Shown in pieces: positions 16,701-22,196 of a stretch of DNA of 64,000 nucleotides (position 1 is its first letter; every line of letters begins with the position of its first letter). The DNA is taken from positions 6,862,001-6,926,000 of the forward strand of contig NZ_CP017174.1 of assembly GCF_006402735.1 (NCBI RefSeq), read 5' to 3'. The stretch is from Myxococcus xanthus. Lineage in GTDB: Bacteria; Myxococcota; Myxococcia; Myxococcales; Myxococcaceae. The translations under genes and the position numbers were made by a program. The notes under the pieces were generated by a model. The model did not search any database. It was not told the DNA's origin and saw nothing but the letters and a program-made list of their open reading frames with translations.

Positions 16701-17034
16701 GGTCACCCTCCTCAATCCCAGCATCAGGGGCGTGTACCTCTCCTTGCATCCCGGGCGGATTCCCGCGCCGACCACCGAGGCCGCCGCTGAGTTCCTCGCA
16801 AAGGGGCGGGGATTCATCAATCCCGGCGAGGAAGACGCATCGTTGGAAGAGCACGACGCGCCCAGTCGGACGACGCGCTTCCGCAATGTGCCTCCAGGTC
16901 CCGCCACCATCTTCCTGCTGAGCGGATACGTCCCCGTTCATTTCCACCGGGAGGAGTTGACGATTCCGGCCTCCGGAGAAATCGTCCACACGTTGGTTCC
17001 CAACTGGCAGCCACTGCCCTCACCTGTGGAATGA
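13744..17034 (+). CDS. Large secreted protein of tandem carboxypeptidase-regulatory-like domains
   Basis: A 1096-residue protein. An N-terminal hydrophobic segment (about 8-25) serves as signal or anchor. It is followed by at least eight copies of a transthyretin-like, carboxypeptidase-regulatory-like fold, each starting with a G-x-V-x-D/x-x-G-x-P-x-x-G-A-x-V pattern. Examples are R-G-T-V-V-D-A-R-G-V-P-L-A-G-V-R, L-G-T-V-S-D-E-H-G-A-P-V-P-D-A and Q-G-R-L-L-D. No catalytic domain is visible. Such proteins are common in myxobacteria and are thought to be surface or periplasmic scaffolds or adhesins. The stop overlaps a possible GST start (ATGA at 17031). Its base composition is a little less GC-biased than its neighbours. 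Confidence 0.85.
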   Translation: MTGRHMYSGGAFTILAVGVLGLLAWDARSTSEAVGRGADVAASSQATNRIEGTGNQGAGDLGSTPRPERRRRIRGTVVDARGVPLAGVRVSAMSRDEESLAERPCPDWASGPWDSRREEKPRRLLQDCQWSGRDILTEWLSSRRGEAILQAETVTDGGGAYLLDGLDDGALSIWALNEDGAAVQQGIQGTHDDLRLVLTPGLRVEGAVSGEDAPLPGTRITLASVATDRYFDGITGPDGRFRIGPLPLGPYVLMAVQDGWRSALLHLNEANSLPEEGVQLTRPLNHAGRVLSQGSPIAGARVELSAESPEGFSYQVATSDAKGQFHFSGLSKVHRLTLSAFHGGMTASEQVTLDERDGAETVLELKPAPYLEGLVQDEARQPVSGARVSAIIKRHGSSHPDAESGLDGRFRLGPLGPDTHDFMVSAPGYLDTLVNLRSSTNTSSATITLFRATTITGVAVDAHGSPAPGVALTLMRECNPAAPYHLHETTTDETGHFELKACRPGEWEIQARDERFLPETVPVYAPSKDLRLSLRQGPTVLGTVSDEHGAPVPDANVDISARNEEDLPSRHAYSDAQGRFQLGAVQPGHYVVRVRKEILGVVRTVSHDLELREGTQSQVELRFPEGVTVSGVVVTASGKPLEGAVVRAYRASPVAETEPPALSIHCGGSGGARTGADGRFILRHLSSAPHAVEVTKRDHAFVPAQSLGGTTDPDDTFLVSPGEHPIRLVLQRYSRIRGSLLSADGAPILEFTLNGRLVRSEDGAFEWSTTKSGTLTLAFGATGMAPRSLTVDVPLEGDVDLGDLHMSPGRSVQGRLLDAATSAPIEGARLTLYFRAGTAGQRVSHDSDVSNPDGTFTLEHVSDAPSELVVDAVGYHRYIGTVTGGETPLIRLEPGVVADVTVRNHQGAPVEAMLQFWRDGAHQSDTLLVRNEKATHPGLEPGFYTVRASATSAADGAVPHFAPQRVHVPDGGRLTIDFVEQTTGATVTLLNPSIRGVYLSLHPGRIPAPTTEAAAEFLAKGRGFINPGEEDASLEEHDAPSRTTRFRNVPPGPATIFLLSGYVPVHFHREELTIPASGEIVHTLVPNWQPLPSPVE

Positions 17035-17045
17035 CGGGACGGTCC

Positions 17046-17672
17046 ATGAACGACTACGAGTTGATTGGCTCACCAGGGTGTGGTTCGGCCATCGTGGAGA
17101 TGGCGCTGCGAATCACCGGCATCCCGCACCGGCTCACGGACCTGCCCTACCTGGAGCCGGGCCCTGGACGCGACCGGCTGCTGAAGCTCAATCCCCTGGG
17201 GCAGGTGCCCACCCTGGTCCTTCCCGATGGCGCGGTGATGACGGAGAGCGCGGCCATCATCCTGCATCTGCACGACCGCTCGCCCCAGAGCGGCCTGGTG
17301 CCGGAGCCCACGGCGCCCGAGCGCGCGCGCTTCCTCAACCTCCTGTTCCGCCTCGTGGGCGCGGTGTACCCGACGTTCACGTACGCGGACGACCCGCCCA
17401 AGTGGACCCTGGCCGGTCCCGCCGCGGACCGGCTGCGCGACACCGTCATGGAGCGCCGCGCCAACCTCTGGCGCGAAATCGAGGCCCAGGTGGGCAAGCC
17501 CCACGTGCTTGGCGAGCGCTTCAGCGCGCTGGACCTCTACGTCACCGTGATGACGAACTGGCGGCCCGGCAAGGACTGGTTCGCCCAGAACTGTCCCACC
17601 GTGGCAGCGGCCGCCACGCGGGCAAAGAAGAACCCGCACGTCGCTGCGGTGCTCGCGCGGCACTTCAGCTGA
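17046..17672 (+). CDS. Glutathione S-transferase family protein
   Basis: A 208-residue GST. The N-terminal thioredoxin-like domain starts with Y-E-L-I-G-S-P-G-C-G-S and carries N-P-L-G-Q-V-P-T-L-V-L and the glutathione-binding E-S-A-A-I-I-L-H-L. The C-terminal helical domain has the F-S-A-L-D-L-Y-V-T-V motif. The ATG at 17046 matches the family start; an ATG at 17031 would overlap the previous stop. It conjugates or transfers glutathione or a similar thiol; the substrate is unknown. Confidence 0.9.
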   Translation: MNDYELIGSPGCGSAIVEMALRITGIPHRLTDLPYLEPGPGRDRLLKLNPLGQVPTLVLPDGAVMTESAAIILHLHDRSPQSGLVPEPTAPERARFLNLLFRLVGAVYPTFTYADDPPKWTLAGPAADRLRDTVMERRANLWREIEAQVGKPHVLGERFSALDLYVTVMTNWRPGKDWFAQNCPTVAAAATRAKKNPHVAAVLARHFS

Positions 17673-17738
17673 CGGCACTGGCGGGCAGTCCACCCGCAGT
17701 GGGAGGCATCGAAGCACGTACCGCAGGCGCAGGAGCGC

Positions 17739-18172
17739 ATGCTCAAGCCCCTGCTCCTCCTGCTCTGCCTCGTCCCCGCCACACTCCTCGCGAAGCCACG
17801 GCCCGCGGAAGAATGGGTGGTGACCACCCAACTCTACGGCGCTCTCATCCACCAACGGCTCGTCCTCGAAAGGGACGGTCACCGGCTGCGCGGCAGCCTG
17901 GACGGAGCCCCACTGGAGGGACAGGCCGCCGAGGGGCACGTCCAATTCGTCATCAGCAAGAACGGCGCGACCTACACGTACCTCGGCACGCAGCAAGGCA
18001 ACCACCCACGCCTTCACGGCGAGGTCCGGCTCCGCGCGTCCCCCGCGGCCTCCACGCCATCACCGTTTCGAGCCGACGACGTTCTCCAACACCTTCTTCG
18101 CGGACCTCCCTCCGATGCTCACCACCCGCACCGTGGACTCCGGCGGCGTGAATGCCCAGGGCGTCACCCGGG
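17739..18172 (+). pseudogene. Remnant of an exported acetamidase/formamidase-like gene
   Basis: The frame from 17739 starts with a good signal peptide (L-L-L-L-L-C-L-V-P-A-T-L-L-A) and a coherent protein to about 18025. The coding sense then continues in the next frame, where F-E-P-T-T-F-S-N-T-F-F-A-D-L-P-P-M-L and T-V-D-S-G-G-V-N-A-Q-G-V-T-R-A match the S-N-T-F...L-P-P-V-L and T-V-D-A-G-G start of the acetamidase/formamidase domain. Residues normally between these two parts are missing. It stops abruptly near 18172 against an unrelated STAS-type fragment. A frameshift, an internal deletion and loss of the catalytic domain make it non-functional. Confidence 0.65.
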
Positions 18173-18620
18173 CGGTTCGAGGAGACCATCAACCTCTTCG
18201 CCCGCCAGCTCCACGCGTCCGTGAAAGAGAACGAGCGGTCCATCCAGAAGCTCGATGCCGCGCGCCGGGAGATGGAGGAGGAGCTCTCCACCATCGAGCA
18301 GCAGCGGCTGGCCATCCGGGACTTGTCCACGCCCATCATCGAGCTGCGGGATGACATCCTCACGCTGCCCCTCGTCGGGGGTGATGGACACACAGCGCTC
18401 AGTGGACATGACGGAGCGGCTGCTGCACCGCCTCTCCCAGGGTAAGGCCCGCTGCGCCATCATCGACATCACCGGCATGGTGGTGGTGGACACGGCGACG
18501 GCCAATCACTGCATCAAGATGGTGAACGAGGCGCGCCTGCTCGGCACCTATTGCGTCGTCACCGGCATCAGCCCCTTCGTGGCGCAGACGCCCCCCAGAT
18601 TGGCGTCGACCTCCACGACG
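18173..18620 (+). pseudogene. Frameshifted RsbR-type STAS-domain gene fragment
   Basis: Coding sense starts with R-F-E-E-T-I-N-L-F-A-R-Q-L. It runs through a coiled coil into S-T-P-I-I-E-L-R-D-D-I-L-T-L-P-L-V-G, the hallmark of the RsbR/RsbS STAS domain. After a G-run near 18380 the frame changes, consistent with one extra G, and resumes as D-T-Q-R-S-V-D-M-T-E-R-L-L through the A-I-I-D-I-T-G phosphoacceptor-type loop (Thr present) and V-V-T-G-I-S-P-F-V-A-Q-T. A C-run at about 18590-18596 shifts frame again before Q-I-G-V-D-L. Two homopolymer frameshifts indicate a pseudogene, unless both are sequencing errors. Intact members act in stressosome-like or anti-anti-sigma switches. Confidence 0.65.
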
Positions 18621-18820
18621 GAGGCCGTGAAGTCCTTCACCGTCCTCCTCGACGTCCTGTTGGAGACAATGAAGGCGCAGACGCGCGACGCCCACGGCAA
18701 CCTCACCGTCGACGTCAACGCCTGGTACCCCTTGGAGGACGACCTCAAGGCCTACAGGGAAATCGACAGCTTGCCCGCACCCGCGACACCTCAGCAGGGT
18801 GCCGCCGGAAGGGCGCGAAT
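18620..18820 (+). pseudogene. Orphan coding fragment fused after the STAS remnant
   Basis: In the frame used before the C-run, a stretch of about 60 residues reads like protein (E-A-V-K-S-F-T-V-L-L-D-V-L-L-E-T-M-K, then L-T-V-D-V-N-A-W-Y-P-L-E-D-D-L-K-A-Y). It does not belong to a STAS domain and has no start of its own. I do not recognise the family. It appears to be the tail of a third gene left by deletion. Confidence 0.4.
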
Positions 18821-18872
18821 TCCTGCACCTATCTCGTCCACTGGTAGGTCAGCCCTCCCGGCGGCCCTGGGT

Positions 18873-19061
18873 TCAGCCTTCTGCCTGACCCGGGGTGTGG
18901 TCCGGGTCCGGGTAGGGGTGAACACGGTGCGGCGCGTCCTCGTCGTCGCCCTCCGCGCTCCCCGGCGTGTGGCCCGGCTCTTCCTCCATGTAGCGGCCCT
19001 GTCGTTCCTGCGCCTCGTCTGGCGGCTCGGACAGCGGCCGCGGCGCTTCCACATCTGGCAT
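18873..19061 (-). CDS. Small acidic hypothetical protein
   Basis: A 62-residue, very hydrophilic protein rich in Asp, Glu and Pro (E-E-E-P-G-H-T-P-G-S, E-G-D-D-E-D-A-P-H-R, Y-P-D-P-D-H-T-P-G). It has no Cys, no hydrophobic segment and no recognised domain; it is probably disordered. Evidence for a real gene is the AGGAGG Shine-Dalgarno at 19070-19075, spaced 8 bases from the ATG, and natural composition. It lies antisense to a long + strand frame that only becomes protein-like after 19122. Confidence 0.6.
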   Translation of the reverse strand: MPDVEAPRPLSEPPDEAQERQGRYMEEEPGHTPGSAEGDDEDAPHRVHPYPDPDHTPGQAEG

Positions 19062-19121
19062 GGCGATGTCCTCCTCTTGGAGAACATAGGCAGTCGCCAG
19101 CCATGCGATGGTCGCGCCCAT

Positions 19122-19499
19122 ATGACGCTCCACCGATTCCTTGGCACCGCCCGGGGACTGCTGCGGAATGCTGTCGGCATTCCCCTGACGCTGTACAGGG
19201 TGCTCCGCCCCGGGAAGAAGGAGGCGGAACGCGCGCAACGCAACGCCGAGACGCTCATCGCGGCCTGCCGCGCCTACCAGGCCCGGCACGGACAGCTCCC
19301 CGACACCCTGGAACAGCTCGTGCCGGAGTTCCTCCCCCAACTGCCACCCGCCAGGTTCAGCGGCCCTCACTTCGGCTTCACCTACGACGTGAGCGGCCCG
19401 GCGGACGCACGCCGTCACGTGCTGGGATGGACGGATAGGATTCCCTTCGGGCGCCCCTACTTCGTCTTCGAGGAGGAGCGCTGGGGCTACCTGGATTGA
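19122..19499 (+). CDS. Small membrane-anchored hypothetical protein with pseudopilin-like segment
   Basis: A 125-residue protein. A short hydrophobic N-terminus (about residues 11-27) is followed by a helical part A-E-R-A-Q-R-N-A-E-T-L-I-A-A-C-R-A-Y-Q-A-R-H-G-Q-L-P-D-T-L-E-Q containing the Y-x-x-x-x-G-x-L-P-x-x-L pattern of type II pseudopilin-like proteins. There is no clear prepilin cleavage site, so it is not a standard pseudopilin. The start is uncertain because the frame continues upstream through the pseudogene zone; 19122 is the ATG nearest the point where composition becomes convincing. Confidence 0.6.
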   Translation: MTLHRFLGTARGLLRNAVGIPLTLYRVLRPGKKEAERAQRNAETLIAACRAYQARHGQLPDTLEQLVPEFLPQLPPARFSGPHFGFTYDVSGPADARRHVLGWTDRIPFGRPYFVFEEERWGYLD

Positions 19500-19604
19500 A
19501 CGCGCCCCGGGCTCGCGAGCAGGCGGGCGGTCCGCGCTTCGCCCTGGCTCCAAGGCGCGCTCGGGGCGCGTAGCGCCTCATCCGCCGCGTGCCTACCGTT
19601 CCCG

Positions 19605-20384
19605 GTGCGATTCACGGACCGAAGGGGGGCTCGGACGGTGCGCGGTGCAAGCCGTGTCGGAGTGTTGCTGTTCGGTTGGCTGGCCCTGCTCCTGGGGGCC
19701 TGTGGCCTTCCACGGGATACCCACGGGACGCAGGAGCGCATCGTTCGAGACGGCGTGCTGCGTGCGGGGCTCGTGCGCCATGAGCCCTGGACGGGCCTCC
19801 AGGACGGCAAGCCCATGGGGCCTGAAGCCGAGGCGGTGGCGAAGCTCGCCGAACAGCTGGGGGCGCGCGTGTCCTGGACGGTGGCGCCGGAAGCCGAGCT
19901 GATGCACGCCCTGGAGGAGCGAGCGGTGGACGTGGTCGTCGGAGGAATCACCGCGAAGTCCCCCTGGGTGAAGCAGCTGGGCGCGGGACAGCCCTACCTC
20001 ACCACCCGGATGCGTGTGGGCGCGCCGCCGGGGCAGACCGTTCCGGAGTCCCTGGAGGGTGCTTCCGTCTCCGTGGCGCGGGGCAATGACGCCGGGCCGA
20101 AGCTCCAGGCATGGGGCGCCCGGGTTCGCGAGGTGGAGCGGCTGCATGAAGCCCCGGGCCTCCGGGCCGCCTGGGATTGGCAGCTCGATGCATGGGGCTA
20201 TGTCGCGGGCGAAGACGTGCTTCGCGAGGAGCAGCGCATCTGGGTGGTGCCCGCGGGTGAAAACCGCTGGCTGCTCACCGTGGACCGCTTCGTCCTCGAC
20301 CACGCGGAGCCCATCCGGCGGCGCCTCCTCGCCTCCGCCAGAGCCGGCGAGACACCCACGGCCCCCGACGAGGACCGGCGATGA
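19605..20384 (+). CDS. Solute-binding-protein-like lipoprotein (family 3)
   Basis: A 259-residue lipoprotein. A signal peptide ends in the lipobox L-L-G-A-C (Cys near residue 33), followed by a periplasmic binding protein type 2 fold: L-R-A-G-L-V-R-H-E-P-W, G-P-E-A-E-A-V-A-K-L-A-E-Q-L and D-V-V-V-G-G-I-T. It resembles extracellular solute-binding family 3 (amino-acid or polyamine binders). No permease is next to it; instead its stop overlaps the CDF transporter start by 4 bases, so it may be a sensor or accessory rather than an ABC component. The start is a GTG; a second GTG at 19638 is equally plausible. Confidence 0.75.
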   Translation: MRFTDRRGARTVRGASRVGVLLFGWLALLLGACGLPRDTHGTQERIVRDGVLRAGLVRHEPWTGLQDGKPMGPEAEAVAKLAEQLGARVSWTVAPEAELMHALEERAVDVVVGGITAKSPWVKQLGAGQPYLTTRMRVGAPPGQTVPESLEGASVSVARGNDAGPKLQAWGARVREVERLHEAPGLRAAWDWQLDAWGYVAGEDVLREEQRIWVVPAGENRWLLTVDRFVLDHAEPIRRRLLASARAGETPTAPDEDRR

Positions 20385-21181
20385 GCTGGCGCCAACGACG
20401 GCACCGCGACGGACATGCGCGCGGCCCGGTGGACCCGGGAGATTTGCCTGACGACAAGCACCGCGTCCTCAAGCGCGCGCAGCGGCTGGAGGCCTGGTCG
20501 CTGGCGTATCTGGTGGGCTCGGTGGCGCTGCTCTTCATGGGGATGTGGCTGTTCGTGGAGTCCGTGCTCAAGCTGGTGCGCGCCGAATACCCTTCCATCG
20601 GTACCACGCAGCTGTTTGGCCACACCGTGTGGATGGGCTGGCTGATGCTCGCGGCCCTGCTGTGGTCGGCGGTTCCGTCCGTGTTGCTGGGCCGGGTGAA
20701 GCTGCCCTTGGCGGAGTCGCTCCACGACAAGGTGCTTCACGCCGACGCGCTGATGAACAAGGCGGACTGGCTCACCGCGGTCGCCGCCATGTTGGGCATA
20801 CTGAGCATCGGCATGGGCTGGTGGTGGGCGGACGCGGTGGCGGCGGGAGTCATCGCGCTGGACATCGCCTGGGACGGACAGCGGCACCTGCGCACCGCGC
20901 TGGGTGACTTGATGGACCGCACACCGCGCACGCTCGATTCGAAGCACGCCGAGCCGCTGCCGCGCCGCATTCACGAGGCCCTCTGCGGCCTGGACTGGGT
21001 GGAGGCCGCCCAGGTGCGCGTGCGAGAGGACGGACACGTCTTCTGCGCGGACGTGCGCCTGGTGCCGAAGGAGCGGGGACCGGAGCTCGTCACCCGGCTG
21101 GGCAACGCCGCCGAGGACCTCAAGCGCCTGGACTGGCGCCTGCGCGACGTGCTGCTGGTGCCGGTGGACCGGCTCGGCTGA
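20381..21181 (+). CDS. Cation-efflux (CDF-like) membrane protein
   Basis: A 266-residue protein that matches part of the cation diffusion facilitator pattern. Hydrophobic helices lie near residues 45-67, 83-103, 132-150 and 152-167. The H-A-D-A-L-M-N-K-A-D-W segment gives the His/Asp metal-site motif (H-x-x-x-x-x-x-x-D-type) of CDF helix 5. The cytoplasmic tail ends in a ferredoxin-like domain. Only about four helices are clear rather than six, so it may be a shortened CDF member. It probably exports a divalent metal in exchange for protons. It overlaps the upstream lipoprotein by 4 bases. Confidence 0.75.
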   Translation: MSWRQRRHRDGHARGPVDPGDLPDDKHRVLKRAQRLEAWSLAYLVGSVALLFMGMWLFVESVLKLVRAEYPSIGTTQLFGHTVWMGWLMLAALLWSAVPSVLLGRVKLPLAESLHDKVLHADALMNKADWLTAVAAMLGILSIGMGWWWADAVAAGVIALDIAWDGQRHLRTALGDLMDRTPRTLDSKHAEPLPRRIHEALCGLDWVEAAQVRVREDGHVFCADVRLVPKERGPELVTRLGNAAEDLKRLDWRLRDVLLVPVDRLG

Positions 21182-21209
21182 CCCCGCCCGAGCCGCCGAG
21201 GGCACACCG

Positions 21210-22082
21210 TCAGCGCGCCCCGACGCCCGCGTCGCCGAAGGTGTCACAGGCATCCAGCGTGCCCTGCTTCAGCCCGCGCCGGAACCAGGTGACGCGCTGC
21301 TCGGACGAGCCGTGGGTGAAGGACTCCGGGACGACGTAGCCCTGGGCGCGCCGCTGCAAGGTGTCATCACCAATGGCGCTCGCCGCGGCCAGTCCCTCCT
21401 CGACGTCCCCCGACTCCAGCAACTGCCGCTGACGCTGGGCATGGTGGGCCCAGATGCCGGCGAAGCAGTCCGCCTGCAGCTCCTGGAGGACGGACAGGGC
21501 ATTGGCCTCTTCCGGAGACAGGCGTCCGCGCAGCGACTGCACCTGCCTTGAGATGCCCAGGAGGTTCTGCACGTGGTGCCCCACCTCGTGCGCCACGACA
21601 TAGGCCTGCGCGAAGTCGCCGGGCGCTCCGAAGCGCCGGTCCAATTCGTCGAAGAAGCCGAGGTCCAGGTACACGCGCCGGTCCGGAGGACAGTAGAAAG
21701 GCCCCACCGCGCTCTCCTGGAAGCCGCACGCGGACTGCACCGCATCCGTGAAGAGCACCAACCGAGGCTGCGCATATTGCACGCCCACGGGCGCGAGGAC
21801 TTCCGGCCAGGTGTCCTCCGTGTCCGCGAGCACGACGGACACGAAGTCCTTGAGCTCTTCCTGTCGGGGGTCCAACGGCTGGCCCGAACCGCCCGTGCCG
21901 TCCACGCTCCGAGGGTCCTCGCCTCCGCCCAGCCCGAGCTCGGAAGGGTCGCCCCCGAGCAGCAGCACCAGCAAGGCCACGACGATGGAGGCCGCGCCGC
22001 CTCCCAGCGCCAGCGGGCGGCCCAGGCCACTGCCCCGCCTATCTTCGACATTCGAGCTGCGACGTCCCCCCTGCCACCGCAT
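21210..22082 (-). CDS. Neutral zinc metallopeptidase (YpfJ/KPN_02809 family)
   Basis: A 290-residue membrane-anchored protein. The family start (M-R-W-Q-G) fixes the ATG at 22082. A hydrophobic helix follows (A-S-I-V-V-A-L-L-V-L-L-L), then a Gly-rich linker. The metallopeptidase domain shows H-E-V-G-H-H near residue 165, later Q-E-L-Q-A-D-C-F-A-G (extra ligand region) and a conserved F-T-H-G-S-S near the end. It probably cleaves periplasmic proteins; physiological substrates of the family are not known. It is on the same strand as, and 115 bases after, the M16 peptidase gene, so the two may be co-transcribed. Confidence 0.9.
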   Translation of the reverse strand: MRWQGGRRSSNVEDRRGSGLGRPLALGGGAASIVVALLVLLLGGDPSELGLGGGEDPRSVDGTGGSGQPLDPRQEELKDFVSVVLADTEDTWPEVLAPVGVQYAQPRLVLFTDAVQSACGFQESAVGPFYCPPDRRVYLDLGFFDELDRRFGAPGDFAQAYVVAHEVGHHVQNLLGISRQVQSLRGRLSPEEANALSVLQELQADCFAGIWAHHAQRQRQLLESGDVEEGLAAASAIGDDTLQRRAQGYVVPESFTHGSSEQRVTWFRRGLKQGTLDACDTFGDAGVGAR

Positions 22083-22196
22083 GCGGCGCTCCCCCTGGCT
22101 GGTCCCCGGCGGCCTCAAGATAAGCAGCCAGGGACACGGCGGTGGACGCCAGCCCCTGCCCGGCGGGACGGACAGCAGGCAGGGGGCCGGGGTGGC

